Below, piece after piece: positions 1-8,494 of a DNA stretch of 64,000 bases. A program made the translations under genes and the position numbers. Each line of letters opens with the position of its first letter. Position 1 is the stretch's first letter. The stretch lies in NCBI RefSeq assembly GCF_023218175.1, contig NZ_JALPTH010000015.1:1-64000 (forward strand), given 5' to 3'. The notes under the pieces were generated by a model. It saw only the letters and a list, made by a program, of their open reading frames with translations, had not been told where the DNA came from and ran no database searches. The stretch is from Streptomyces lichenis (GTDB taxonomy: Bacteria; Actinomycetota; Actinomycetes; Streptomycetales; Streptomycetaceae).

Positions 1-201
1 TGTCCACTACGTTAGACCATTTCCTCTGCCGATTCATAATCGAGTCGGCGAGAACAGAATCCGCGCATGACGGAAACCGCCCTCAAGAGAGGTGGTAGAT
101 TGCTGTGGTGGGTTTTGCCGCCCCAGGGGTGCACGAACGGCACGCCCTGCTCTTGCGGCTTGGTCGACACTAGGCGGTCGCGCCTGCCAAGTCAAGCCCT
201 G
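1..201. other. AT-richer left edge without an assignable gene
   Basis: This stretch is visibly less GC-rich than its surroundings and has no reading frame with the third-position GC bias of the neighbouring genes. A 52-codon frame on the minus strand (170 to 12, GTG start, TAA stop) exists but has no ribosome site and resembles nothing I recognise. A leftward promoter-like pair lies at 167-195, so the stretch may be the 5' leader of a gene or RNA beyond the window edge. That is inference only. Confidence 0.4.
167..195 (-). promoter_or_regulatory. Leftward HrdB-like promoter candidate
   Basis: Read on the minus strand, TTGACT (195-190) is followed by exactly 17 bases and then TAGTGT (172-167). 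This fits the vegetative Streptomyces sigma pattern TTGACn-17-TAnnnT. A second TTGACA sits 10 bases upstream at 205-200, overlapping the stop codon of the glycosylase gene. Transcription would run off the left end of the window. No transcript evidence is available. Confidence 0.45.
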
Positions 202-852
202 TCAAGACCTCCGTCGGCGCGGAGTGTGCGCCCGGTAGGGACTGACCGTGGAGTCGCCGTCGATCCAGAAGCGCCAGGGGTGGGCCGCGCCCTCCCCGCC
301 GACCCCGGTGCGCGGGCCGCTGCTCACCTGGTCAGGCAGTACGGGGGCACCGGTGAGAACGGCGAGGGGAGAGTCCGGGCCGGCGCAGGTGTCGGTGCCG
401 TCGAGGGTGCGGTCGACGTCCAGCGCGGTGGCCAGACGGGCCGGGCCTTTGGCCAGTTCCTTGTCCGACCGGGCCGAAACCCGCCGCTTACGCGCGAGCT
501 CCTGGCCGACGCGTACCTCCCCGGCACGGAGGAGGACACCGCTCGCCCGGTCCTCGGGGCCGCAGACCAGGTTCAGGCAGTGCCACATCCCGTAGGTGAA
601 GTAGACGTAGGCGTGGCCGGGCGGGCCGAACATGACGGCGTTGCGGGCAGTGCGGCCCCGGTAGGCGTGCGAGCCGGGGTCGTCCTCACCCGCGTACGCC
701 TCCACTTCGGTGAGCCTCAGTTCGATGGGGCCGTCGTCGGTCATGCGCACCAGGGTGCGGCCGAGCAGGTCGGGGGCGACCTCCAGGACGGGGCGGTCGA
801 AGAAGTCCCGCGGCAGCGGCGTACGGTCGGGGCGGTCCGGGCTCTCGATCAT
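202..852 (-). CDS. DNA-3-methyladenine glycosylase (MPG/AAG family)
   Basis: This is a monofunctional base-excision-repair glycosylase of the AAG fold, 216 residues, removing alkylated and deaminated purines. The family core is intact: LLGRTLV near residue 29, the catalytic glutamate in TEVEAYAG (residues 48-55), then SHAYRGRTARNAVMFG and YVYFTYGMWHCLN, which match the MPG signature of an HxxRGxTxRNxxMFG block and a YG(M)xxCxN block. I chose the ATG giving MIESPD because the family starts about 10-15 residues before the DFFDRP motif. The longer upstream frame is low-complexity. It is transcribed away from spo0M, which is divergent across a 277-base gap. The family is certain; the exact substrate range is not visible. 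Confidence 0.93.
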   Translation of the reverse strand: MIESPDRPDRTPLPRDFFDRPVLEVAPDLLGRTLVRMTDDGPIELRLTEVEAYAGEDDPGSHAYRGRTARNAVMFGPPGHAYVYFTYGMWHCLNLVCGPEDRASGVLLRAGEVRVGQELARKRRVSARSDKELAKGPARLATALDVDRTLDGTDTCAGPDSPLAVLTGAPVLPDQVSSGPRTGVGGEGAAHPWRFWIDGDSTVSPYRAHTPRRRRS

Positions 853-1129
853 GGCGTCCGAGCGTAGTCGTACGGATCCGGTGTCCGTCCGGGTCCTTCG
901 GGGGTCGGTCGTACGGGTGCCGCGGGCCCGGGCGGGGAACCGGACCGGTGGCCGGCGCGTATGCCCGTATACAAGAGGCCCGGCAAGGGGCCCGGCAAGG
1001 ACTCGCGTGACACCTCGCGGGTGCGAGGGATCCGAGAAGGACCGGGGACGACGTCGACGTACGAAGGACCCGGTCAGTGGAGACTGGGCTGCCGGACCGA
1101 AGGGGTCCGGAGACCGAGAGGGAGTGGAC

Positions 1130-1912
1130 ATGGCGTTCAGGAAGCTGCTTGCGAGCCTGGGAGCCGGTGGCGCGTCGGTGGAGACGGTGCTGACCGAGTC
1201 GAACGTGGTGCCCGGTGGTGTGGTCCAGGGTGAGGTGCGGATCCAGGGCGGCTCGGTGGACCAGCGGATCGAGGCGCTGTCCGTCGGTCTGCAGGCCCGG
1301 GTCGAGGTCGAGGGCGGCGACCAGGAGGTGAAGCAGGACATCGAGTTCGCCAAGGTGCGGCTCGGCGGGGCCTTCGAGCTGCAGGCGGGCGCGGTGCACG
1401 TGGTGCCGTTCGGGCTGGACATCCCGTGGGAGACCCCGGTCACCGCCGTCGCCGGGCAGCAGCTGCGCGGTATGGACATCGGGGTGCGCACCGAGCTGGA
1501 GATCGCGCGGGCGGTGGACTCGGGTGACCTCGACCCGATCACCGTGCACCCGCTGCCGGCGCAGCAGGCGATCCTGGACGCCTTCATCCAGCTGGGCTTC
1601 CGCTTCAAGAGCGCGGACATGGAGCGGGGCCACATCGGCGGTACGCGGCAGCGGCTGCCGTTCTACCAGGAGATCGAGTTCGCGGCGCCGCAGCAGTACC
1701 GGGGGCTGAACGAGGTGGAGGTGACGTTCGTCGCCGACGGGCGCGAGATGGACGTCATCCTGGAGATGGACAAGAAGCCGGGGCTGTTCAGCGAGGGCAG
1801 CGACTCCTACCGGGCGTTCCAGGTGGGGCTGAACGACTTCGCGGGCACGGACTGGGTGGCGTACCTCAACCAGTGGCTCGCCGATGTCGGCGGCCGTCGC
1901 AACTGGTTCTGA
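1130..1912 (+). CDS. Spo0M-family sporulation-control protein
   Basis: This is a 260-residue cytoplasmic protein of the Spo0M (arrestin-like beta-sandwich) family. In Bacillus the family modulates sporulation onset, and in actinomycetes it is conserved with unclear mechanism. The N-terminus MAFRKLLASLGAGGASVETVL and the following VVPGGVVQGEV strand pattern are typical, and the length matches the usual 250-260. The start is set by the GAGAGGGAG site ending six bases before the ATG. An in-frame extension to 710 overlaps the divergent glycosylase and is rejected. The PEBP gene follows 91 bases downstream, after a small hairpin. The family call is firm; its role in this organism is inferred. Confidence 0.93.
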   Translation: MAFRKLLASLGAGGASVETVLTESNVVPGGVVQGEVRIQGGSVDQRIEALSVGLQARVEVEGGDQEVKQDIEFAKVRLGGAFELQAGAVHVVPFGLDIPWETPVTAVAGQQLRGMDIGVRTELEIARAVDSGDLDPITVHPLPAQQAILDAFIQLGFRFKSADMERGHIGGTRQRLPFYQEIEFAAPQQYRGLNEVEVTFVADGREMDVILEMDKKPGLFSEGSDSYRAFQVGLNDFAGTDWVAYLNQWLADVGGRRNWF

Positions 1913-1946
1913 TCCCCGCCACCCCGGGGTACCCGGGACCCGGACG

Positions 1947-1973
1947 CCGGTCCGGCCGGTCCGGCCGGACCGG
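1947..1973 (+). terminator. Hairpin downstream of spo0M
   Basis: An 11-bp perfect inverted repeat (1947-1957 with 1963-1973, five-base loop) sits 34 bases after the spo0M stop and 30 before the next start. There is no U-tract, which is common for Streptomyces terminators, so it may only attenuate read-through. Confidence 0.45.
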
Positions 1974-2003
1974 TGAGCAGTCGATCGATACGGAGGTGCA
2001 CAC

Positions 2004-2543
2004 GTGGCCGAGGGACAGCGGGCTCCGCTTCCTCATGACTTCCATCCGCCGGTGCCGTCGTTCACCGTGGTGAGCGATGACATGAAGCATGGAGGCGTGC
2101 TGGCGGACGCTCAGGTGCAGGTCGGCGGGGACACCTCGCCGCATCTGCGCTGGGAGGGCTTTCCGGCGGAGACCAAGAGCTTCGCCGTGACCTGCTTCGA
2201 CCCGGACGCGCCCACGGGCAGCGGCTTCTGGCACTGGGTGCTGTTCGACATCCCGGCGTCGGTGACGGAGCTTCCGGCCGGCGCGGGCGGGGACGGGTTC
2301 GAGGACCTGCCGGAGGACGCGGTGCACGCGCGCAACGACTACGGCTCCACGAATTTCGGCGGGGCCGCCCCGCCGCCGGGCGATCCGGCGCACCGGTATG
2401 TGTTCACGGTGTACGCGGTGGACACCGAGAAGCTCGGTACGGACGCTGAGTCGACGCCGGCGGCGGTCGGCTTCCATCTGCGTTTCCACGCCCTGGCGCG
2501 GGCGCAGCTGGTGGCCGAGTACGGGGCTCCCGCCAAGGGCTGA
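2004..2543 (+). CDS. YbhB/YbcL-family (PEBP-like) protein
   Basis: This is a 179-residue phosphatidylethanolamine-binding-protein fold of the bacterial YbhB/YbcL group. The ligand-pocket motif DPDAPTGSGFWHWVLFDIP (about residues 71-89) is complete, as is the later ARNDYG...NFGGAAPP segment and the HRYVFTVYAVD strand. It has no signal peptide, so it is cytosolic. The start is GTG with GGAGG nine bases upstream. Family members are named after eukaryotic Raf kinase inhibitors, but the bacterial function is not established. It is probably co-oriented with spo0M and ends in a strong terminator. Confidence 0.92.
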   Translation: MAEGQRAPLPHDFHPPVPSFTVVSDDMKHGGVLADAQVQVGGDTSPHLRWEGFPAETKSFAVTCFDPDAPTGSGFWHWVLFDIPASVTELPAGAGGDGFEDLPEDAVHARNDYGSTNFGGAAPPPGDPAHRYVFTVYAVDTEKLGTDAESTPAAVGFHLRFHALARAQLVAEYGAPAKG

Positions 2544-2567
2544 TCCGGGTCCGTCGTTCTCCCGTTG

Positions 2568-2616
2568 TTTGCCCGCTCCTGGTCTTGGAGAGATCAGGAG
2601 CGGGCAAATTTCTTTT
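2568..2616 (+). terminator. Intrinsic terminator after the PEBP gene
   Basis: A 14-bp perfect stem (2568-2581 paired with 2595-2608, 13-base loop) begins 24 bases after the stop codon. It is followed directly by TTTCTTTT. This is one of the few classical stem-plus-U-tract terminators in the window. Confidence 0.9.
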
Positions 2617-2735
2617 CCAGCGTCGCCGGATGGCCGGGGGCGGGGAGCGGATATTGCGTTGTCCTCGCCCCGGGGCCCGGCCAGAGTTGGTCCAAGCCCG
2701 CCGGGGGGCGGGCCGGCACACGGGAGGTGGGCAGG

Positions 2736-3284
2736 TTGCGGGACACTCTGGTACTCAACGCGAGCTTCGAGCCGCTGTCGACGGTGACGCTGAACCGTGC
2801 GGTGGTGCTGGTGCTGACGGACAAGGCCGTGGTGGAGCAGGAGCACCCGAGGCTGCGGATGCGCGCGGCCGCCGTGGAGCTCCCGGTGCCCCGGGTGATC
2901 AGGCTCTGCCGGTACGTACGGGTGCCGTTCCGAAGACAGGCCCCGTGGTCGAGGCGGGGGGTGCTGGTGCGGGACCAGCACCGGTGCGCGTACTGCGGGC
3001 GGCGCGCGACGACGGTGGACCACGTGGTGCCGCGGGCGCAGGGCGGCGGGGACACCTGGTTGAACACGGTGGCGTCCTGCGCGGAGGACAACCACCGCAA
3101 GGCGGACCGGACTCCGGAGCAGGCGGGGATGCCGCTGCTGCACCAGCCGTTCGTGCCGTCGCCCGCGGAGGCGATGCTGCTGGGGCTGCGGACGGGTGAG
3201 CGGGCGCAGTTGCCGGAGTGGCTGACGCCGGGCGGTGTGGTGCCGGTCGCGGGGGCCGGTGGGGTGGCGGCGACGGCGGCCTGA
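2736..3284 (+). CDS. HNH endonuclease
   Basis: This is a 182-residue HNH-family nuclease of a small type common in actinomycetes. The N-terminal block RDTLVLNASFEPLSTV and the RAVVLVL strand are conserved in the group. The nuclease core shows a zinc pair CAYCG (about residue 86), the H of TVDHVVPRAQGG, then LNTVASC and DNHRKADR. The start is taken as TTG at 2736 because GGAGG (2723-2727) lies eight bases before it and homologues begin at this RDTLVLN block. A GTG three codons upstream is possible. Its DNA target and biological role are unknown. Confidence 0.88.
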   Translation: MRDTLVLNASFEPLSTVTLNRAVVLVLTDKAVVEQEHPRLRMRAAAVELPVPRVIRLCRYVRVPFRRQAPWSRRGVLVRDQHRCAYCGRRATTVDHVVPRAQGGGDTWLNTVASCAEDNHRKADRTPEQAGMPLLHQPFVPSPAEAMLLGLRTGERAQLPEWLTPGGVVPVAGAGGVAATAA

Positions 3285-3306
3285 GCCCGGGAGGGGTGTG
3301 CCGGTT

Positions 3307-3332
3307 CGGCAGGGGGTGTCTGCCCCCTGCCG
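3307..3332. terminator. Shared hairpin between convergent genes
   Basis: A 10-bp perfect inverted repeat with a six-base loop lies in the 55-base gap between the HNH gene (rightward) and the efflux gene (leftward). Its symmetric GC stem could terminate transcription from either side. Confidence 0.6.
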
Positions 3333-3339
3333 CCGGGCG

Positions 3340-4518
3340 TCAACGGGGCGGCTCGCCCCGCCGGATGGACGCGGTGTGGAGGGCGAGGGCGGCGAGGGCG
3401 AGGACTCCGCTCGCGAAGAACGGCCCGCGCTCCGCCGCGGCGGTGCCCAGGGCGGTCGCGGCGACGAGGGGACCGGCCGCGGCGCCGGTGTTGAGTGCCG
3501 CGGTGGCGTACGCACCGGCCATGACGGGTGCTCCGGCGGCGGCCTCGTAAAGGATGCGGGCGATCAGGGTGGCGCCCACCGCGAAGGACAGCGTGCCCTG
3601 GAGGAAGACCAGGGTGAACAGCGCGGCCGGCTTGCCGGCCAGCGTGGCGAGGGCGAGCCAGCCGACCGGCAGGAGCGGGCCGCCGACCGCGAGGACGAGG
3701 CCGGGGTGCCGGTCGGACAGCCGCCCCGCGAGGGTCACTCCGGTGAGGGAGCCGGCGCCGAAGAGCATCAGGACTGTGGTGATCCACAGGTCGTCCAGTC
3801 CGGCGGTGACGGTGACCACGGGGGCGAGGAAGGTGAAGCTGCCGAAGGTGGCGGCGTTCACCAGGGCCCCGAGCAGCATGGTCAGGGCCAGTCGGGGCCG
3901 CAGCAGCCGGCCGAGCTCGGACCGCAGGGCGGGTGGTGCGGTGCCGTCCTCCGAAAGGGGCCGCGCGGGCTCTCCGCTCCCCCGCAGTCCTATGAGGACG
4001 CCGAGGGCGGCGGGCAGGCAGAGGAGGGCGACGGCCCAGAAGGCGGCCCGCCAGCCGAGCAGGGTACCGAGGGCCGATCCGCCGGGGACTCCGGCGATGG
4101 TGGCGACCGTCGTGCCGGACAAGAGCACCGCCATGGCCCGTCCCTTCCGGTCGGGAGGCACCAGGGCGGTGGCGGTGGTCAGGGCGACCGCGAGGAAGCC
4201 CGCGTTGGCGAGCGCGGCGGCGATCCGGGTGGCCAGCAGGGCCGGGAAGCTGGTGGTGGCGGCGCCCACGGCATGGGCCGCCGCGAACAGCAGGAGGCAG
4301 CCGAGGAGGCTCGCGCGGGCGGGGAGGTCGCGGGCGAGTGCGGCGAGGAGCGGCGCTCCGGCGATCATTCCGACGGCGAACGCGGAGGTGAGGCTGCCCG
4401 CCGTGCCGACGCTGACGTCGAGGTCGGTGGCGATGTCCGGCAGGAGGCCGGCCAGCATGAATTCGGAGGTGCCCATGGCGAAGACGGCCAGGGCGAGCAG
4501 ATAGAGCGGCAGGGGCAT
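3340..4518 (-). CDS. Chloramphenicol-type MFS efflux transporter (CmlR/Cmx family)
   Basis: This is a 392-residue, 12-helix drug/proton antiporter of the major facilitator superfamily in the inner membrane. The opening MPLPLYLLALAVFAMGTSEF, the LAGLLPDIATDL loop and the ALANAGFLAVALTTATALVP helix are very close to what I remember of Streptomyces CmlR and corynebacterial Cmx chloramphenicol exporters. The ATG is placed as in those proteins. A short upstream reading frame (4570-4608) could be an inducible leader. It is a chromosomal resistance gene with no antibiotic cluster around it. Substrate assignment rests on family similarity. Confidence 0.85.
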   Translation of the reverse strand: MPLPLYLLALAVFAMGTSEFMLAGLLPDIATDLDVSVGTAGSLTSAFAVGMIAGAPLLAALARDLPARASLLGCLLLFAAAHAVGAATTSFPALLATRIAAALANAGFLAVALTTATALVPPDRKGRAMAVLLSGTTVATIAGVPGGSALGTLLGWRAAFWAVALLCLPAALGVLIGLRGSGEPARPLSEDGTAPPALRSELGRLLRPRLALTMLLGALVNAATFGSFTFLAPVVTVTAGLDDLWITTVLMLFGAGSLTGVTLAGRLSDRHPGLVLAVGGPLLPVGWLALATLAGKPAALFTLVFLQGTLSFAVGATLIARILYEAAAGAPVMAGAYATAALNTGAAAGPLVAATALGTAAAERGPFFASGVLALAALALHTASIRRGEPPR

Positions 4519-4569
4519 CGAGTGGCTCCGGGGTGAGGAGAACGAGAAGGAGACGTCTCGTCACCGCGG

Positions 4570-4608
4570 TCAGCGCCCCGGGGCGGCCACCGCCACCCCT
4601 CCGCGCAT
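4570..4608 (-). promoter_or_regulatory. Possible 12-codon leader peptide upstream of the efflux gene
   Basis: On the minus strand an ATG at 4608 opens a 12-residue frame (MRGGVAVAAPGR) that ends 51 bases before the cmlR-like start. The leader is followed by a 10-bp perfect palindrome GAGACGTCTC (4550-4559). Chloramphenicol exporters of corynebacteria and rhodococci are reported to be induced by translational attenuation through such leaders. Here the geometry is only suggestive, and the ribosome site for the leader is weak. Confidence 0.3.
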
Positions 4609-4882
4609 GAGCCACCCGTCCGCGCACGCGCCGCGCGGACGGCGCGGCGGAAGGCGGAGGAATGGGCAGGGCGTGGGCAGGGAGCGGTGTCCGGACACCG
4701 GCTCTCCGGCTGGTGTCCGGGACCCCGTGCCCGGGATCGGGCGGCTACGGGGCCTGGGGCTCAGGGGTTCCGGGGGCTGACGGCGTGACCGTGAGCCCCC
4801 GACTCGTCCGATTCGGGGCTCGACATGGCGCGCACGCTACCGGGGCGGTCGGCCCGGGGCATCCGCATTTCGCCATGGAGAT

Positions 4883-5650
4883 TCAGCGGAGGAGGAGCTG
4901 GACGATCGCCAGGGTGCCGACGACGAGGATGACGATCCGCAGCGCGGTCGGCGGGAGGCGGCGGCCCGCCTTGGCGCCGATCTGGCCGCCGATGGTGGAG
5001 CCGACGGCGATGAGCACGACGGCCGTCCAGTCGAAGTGGGCGACGAAGAGGAAGAAGAGCGCGGCGATGGAGTTGACGATGGCCGCGAGGACGTTCTTCA
5101 CCGCGTTGAGCCGCTGCAGGGTGTCGTTGAGCAGCATGCCCATCAGGGACAGGTAGATGATCCCCTGGGCGGCGGTGAAGTAGCCGCCGTAGACGCTGGC
5201 GAGCAGGAGCGCGACGAAGAGCAACGGGCCGCCGGTCGGGCTGGTCTCGGTGTTCTCGCGTTCGCGGCGGCGCTGGACGGCGCGGGAGATCCGGGGTTGC
5301 AGGATGACCAGGACGAGGGCGAGGGCGACGAGGACGGGCACGATCGTCTCGAACGCGGTGGACGGCAGCAGGAGGAGCAGGACCGCTCCGCACAGTCCGC
5401 CGATGGCGGCGGCGATCCCCAGGCGCAGGATCCGGCGGCGCTGGCCGGCGAGTTCGGCCCGGTAGCCGATGGCTCCGCTGATGGAGCCGGGGATGAGCCC
5501 GAGGGCGTTGGAGACGGTGGCGGTGACCGGGGGCAGTCCGGTGGCGAGGAGCACCGGGAAGGTGATCAGTGTGCCGGAGCCGACGATGGTGTTGATGGTG
5601 CCGGCGCCGATGCCCGCGGCGAAGACGGCGAGCATCTCCCAGATCGTCAC
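4883..5650 (-). CDS. TauE/SafE-family sulfite/anion permease
   Basis: This is a 255-residue membrane protein with about eight predicted helices in two homologous halves. The paired TauE/SafE signatures are present: GIGAGTINTIVGSGTLITFP near residue 12 and its second-half counterpart around VYGGYFTAAQGI. The family exports sulfite, sulfoacetate or other small organosulfur anions; the specific substrate cannot be read here. The GTG start gives MTIWEML and fits the family N-terminus. It stands alone on the minus strand, with the next upstream gene 177 bases away. Confidence 0.9.
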   Translation of the reverse strand: MTIWEMLAVFAAGIGAGTINTIVGSGTLITFPVLLATGLPPVTATVSNALGLIPGSISGAIGYRAELAGQRRRILRLGIAAAIGGLCGAVLLLLLPSTAFETIVPVLVALALVLVILQPRISRAVQRRRERENTETSPTGGPLLFVALLLASVYGGYFTAAQGIIYLSLMGMLLNDTLQRLNAVKNVLAAIVNSIAALFFLFVAHFDWTAVVLIAVGSTIGGQIGAKAGRRLPPTALRIVILVVGTLAIVQLLLR

Positions 5651-5827
5651 GGTGTGCCCTTCGTTCGGTGCCGGGGGCCGGGGAGAGCCGGGGCCGGCGC
5701 TGATCGGTGCGCTGGTCGGTGCCTGGTACGGCGTGAGGCGGTCGGCGCGGTGCGTCGCGGCGGGTGGGCCGCGGGCGCCGTACCGGCCGCCTCCTCAGGG
5801 ACCGATCATGCACGAAGGGCGGGTGGG

Positions 5828-6799
5828 TCAGTCGACCGGGGGCTCCTCGCGGCGCTGGGCGGGCGGGGCGGCCTTGCCGCCGCCGCTGCTGCCGCCGGGC
5901 CCGCCGGGGTTGAAGCCGGTGGCGCCGTTGCCGAGGTTGCCGAAGGCGCCGGAGAGGCCCTTGAGGGCGTCACCGATCTCGCTGGGCACGATCCAGAGCT
6001 TGTTGGCATCGCCCTCGGCGATCTTCGGGAGCATCTGGAGGTACTGGTAGGAGAGCAGCTTCTGGTCGGCGTCGCCGGCGTGGATGGCCTCGAAGACGGT
6101 GCGGACGGCCTGGGCCTCGCCCTCGGCGCGCAGGGCGGCGGCCTTGGCCTCGCCCTCGGCGCGGAGGATGGCGGACTGCTTCTCGCCCTCGGCGGTGAGG
6201 ATCTGGGACTGGCGGATGCCCTCGGCGGTGAGGATGGCGGCGCGCTTGTCGCGGTCGGCGCGCATCTGCTTCTCCATCGAGTCCTGGATGGAGGTGGGGG
6301 GCTCGATGGCCTTCAGCTCGACGCGGTTGACGCGAATGCCCCACTTGCCGGTGGCCTCGTCGAGCACACCGCGCAGGGCGGCGTTGATCTCCTCGCGGGA
6401 GGTGAGGGTCCGCTCCAGGTCCATGCCGCCGATGATGTTGCGCAGGGTGGTGACGGTGAGCTGCTCGATGGCCTGGATGTAGCTGGCGACCTCGTAGGTC
6501 GCGGCGCGGGCGTCGGTCACCTGGTAGTAGATGACGGTGTCGATGTTGACGACCAGGTTGTCCTGGGTGATGACCGGCTGCGGCGGGAAGGGGACGACCT
6601 GTTCACGCAGGTCGATCCGGTTGCGGATGGAGTCGATGAACGGGACGACGATGTTGAGGCCCGCGTTGAGGGTGCGGGTGTAGCGGCCGAAGCGCTCCAC
6701 GATGGCGGCGCTGGCCTGTGGAATGACCTGGATGGTCTTGATCAGGGCGATGAAGACAAGCACCACCAGGATGACCAGGACGATGATGACTGATGGCAT
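5828..6799 (-). CDS. SPFH/band-7 protein, stomatin/QmcA-like
   Basis: This is a 323-residue membrane-anchored scaffold. An N-terminal helix (residues 3-21, VIIVLVILVVLVFIALI) precedes the band-7 domain (ERFGRYTRTLNAGLNIVVPF, VTDARAATYEV). A long alanine/glutamate-rich coiled coil with repeated AEGEA/ILRAEGEA units follows (about 180-235), and then a Gly/Pro tail. Stomatin-type SPFH proteins oligomerise at lipid microdomains and partner with NfeD proteins. Here an NfeD gene lies 178 bases upstream on the same strand, the classic pairing. A second, flotillin-type pair occurs at 42.8-44.9 kb. Confidence 0.93.
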   Translation of the reverse strand: MPSVIIVLVILVVLVFIALIKTIQVIPQASAAIVERFGRYTRTLNAGLNIVVPFIDSIRNRIDLREQVVPFPPQPVITQDNLVVNIDTVIYYQVTDARAATYEVASYIQAIEQLTVTTLRNIIGGMDLERTLTSREEINAALRGVLDEATGKWGIRVNRVELKAIEPPTSIQDSMEKQMRADRDKRAAILTAEGIRQSQILTAEGEKQSAILRAEGEAKAAALRAEGEAQAVRTVFEAIHAGDADQKLLSYQYLQMLPKIAEGDANKLWIVPSEIGDALKGLSGAFGNLGNGATGFNPGGPGGSSGGGKAAPPAQRREEPPVD

Positions 6800-6977
6800 C
6801 GTGCTCCCCGTGCCCCTTTGCTGCCGGTTGCCGGTCGCTGCCGGTTGGCTCTGAGCTCTTCTCTGAACTCTTCTTGATCGAGATCGAGTCTTCCAGATGC
6901 GCGGGTGTGCGTGTGCCGGTTCGGCTCAAGGGCCTTGCGCCGAGGCCGGTGTGGCGGGCCGTCATCCACCGGCATCG

Positions 6978-7406
6978 TCACATGACGACGGCGGTCGCCC
7001 CGTCGATCTCGGCCACGTCGACCTTGTGGCCCGGTTCGAAGACCGCGTCGGCGTCGAGGGCGCGGGCGGACCAGACCTCACCGGCGAGCTTGATACGGCC
7101 GCCGGCCCCGTCCACCCGTTCCAGTACGACGGCCTGGCGGCCCTTCAGGGCGTCCACCCCGCTGGCGTGCTGGGGGCGGCCGTCGCGGTGGCGGGCGGCG
7201 ATGGGGCGGACCACCGCGATGAGCGCCACGGAGACCAGCGCGAACACCAGCACCTGCGCGACGACGCCGAAGCCGAGGGCCGCGGTGACGGCTCCGGCTA
7301 TCGCGCCGACGGAAAACATCCCGAACTCCGGCATCGCGGTCAGGACGAGCGGGATGCCGAGCCCCACCGCGCCGATCAGCCACCAGACCCATGCGTCGAT
7401 GTCCAC
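6978..7406 (-). CDS. NfeD-like membrane protein (short form)
   Basis: This is a 142-residue protein of the short NfeD type, with no protease domain. The first half (residues 5-75) is hydrophobic with two to four membrane helices (WVWWLIGAVGLGIPLVLTA and following). The C-terminal half is the small OB-fold: LKGRQAVVLERV...GRIKLAGEVWSARAL, ending GHKVDVAEIDGATAVV. The GTG start giving VDIDAWVWW was chosen because the frame upstream is not membrane-like. NfeD OB domains are thought to work with SPFH scaffolds, and the SPFH gene follows on the same strand. The ribosome site is weak. Confidence 0.88.
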   Translation of the reverse strand: MDIDAWVWWLIGAVGLGIPLVLTAMPEFGMFSVGAIAGAVTAALGFGVVAQVLVFALVSVALIAVVRPIAARHRDGRPQHASGVDALKGRQAVVLERVDGAGGRIKLAGEVWSARALDADAVFEPGHKVDVAEIDGATAVVM

Positions 7407-7510
7407 CTGGTCATGGTAGGTCGCGGGAGTGCGCGCCGACAGGGCGCGGCGGACTCCCGCCACCGTGCGACGCCCGGTCAACCGGCCCCGTACGCGGGCG
7501 GGTTCGTGAG

Positions 7511-8302
7511 TCAGGAGAGCGGGAGGCCCTGGGCGGTGTACCGTTCGCCGACGTGCTCGACCACCAGCGGCAGCCCGAAGCAGAGGGAGAGGTTGCGCGA
7601 GCTCAGCTCCATCTCCATGGGGCCGGCCGCGAGCACCTTGCCCTGGCGGATCATCAGGACATGGGTGAAGCCCGGGGGGATCTCCTCGACATGGTGGGTG
7701 ACCATGATCATCGAGGGGGCGTACGGGTCGCGGGCGAGCCGCCCGAGGCGGCGCACCAGGTCCTCGCGGCCGCCGAGGTCCAGGCCGGCGGCCGGCTCGT
7801 CCAGCAGCAGCAGCTCGGGGTCGGTCATCATGGCGCGGGCGATGAGGGTGCGCTTGCGCTCGCCCTCGGAGAGGGTCCCGAAGCGGCGGTCCAGGTACTC
7901 CGTCATCCCGAGCCGGTCGAGGAACGCGCGGGCGCGGTCCTCGTCCACGGCGTCGTAGTCCTCGTTCCACGTGGCGGTCATGCCGTACGCGGCGGTCAGC
8001 ACGGTCTCCAGGACGGTCTGGCGCTTGGGGAGCTTCTCGGCCATCGCGATCCCGGCCATGCCGATGCGGGGGCGGAGGTCGAAGACGTCGACCCGGCCGA
8101 GCCGCTCACCGAGGATGGTGGCGTCGCCGCGGCTGGGGAAGAGGTAGCTGGAGGCGATGTTGAGGAGGGTGGTCTTGCCCGCTCCGTTGGGGCCGAGGAT
8201 CACCCAGCGCTCGCCCTCCTTGACCGACCAGGAGACGTCGTCCACCAGAGCGCGTCCGTCGCGGACCACGGATACGTCCACCAGCTCCAGCACATCGCTC
8301 AT
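7511..8302 (-). CDS. ABC transporter ATP-binding protein
   Basis: This is a 263-residue stand-alone nucleotide-binding subunit. Walker A GPNGAGKT is at residues 37-44, the signature reads LSEGERKR, Walker B is LLLLDEPAAGLDL and the switch histidine lies in MVTHHVEEIP. There are no membrane helices, and no permease gene is adjacent, so its partner must be elsewhere or it acts alone. The ATG at 8302 (MSDVLELVDV) is preferred over the longer frame, which is arginine-rich and unlike the family. It is divergent from the unknown gene at 8495 across a 192-base gap. Substrate unknown. Confidence 0.9.
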   Translation of the reverse strand: MSDVLELVDVSVVRDGRALVDDVSWSVKEGERWVILGPNGAGKTTLLNIASSYLFPSRGDATILGERLGRVDVFDLRPRIGMAGIAMAEKLPKRQTVLETVLTAAYGMTATWNEDYDAVDEDRARAFLDRLGMTEYLDRRFGTLSEGERKRTLIARAMMTDPELLLLDEPAAGLDLGGREDLVRRLGRLARDPYAPSMIMVTHHVEEIPPGFTHVLMIRQGKVLAAGPMEMELSSRNLSLCFGLPLVVEHVGERYTAQGLPLS

Positions 8303-8494
8303 GAGTGCGTTGTCTCCCCTGTCCTGTCGGGTCTCTCGTCCACGCGGTGCGCGTCCGTGGACGCGGTGCACGTGCGGGTACGTGGCGTCCAGGGAAAACC
8401 TACGCCACCGGTGGAGGACGCCGGGCGCGAGGGCCGGATCCGGCCACGGGTTCCGGCCGTCCGAGCCGGCCACGGGTGGTCCTAGGCTGGGGGG

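Noticed and set aside
12..170. A 52-codon gene at the left edge
   Set aside because: The frame has no ribosome site, weak third-position bias and no recognisable similarity. A promoter overlaps its start, so it is probably leader DNA.
3340..4518. Part of an antibiotic biosynthetic cluster
   Set aside because: The chloramphenicol-type exporter stands alone among housekeeping genes. No biosynthetic enzyme or pathway regulator is nearby.
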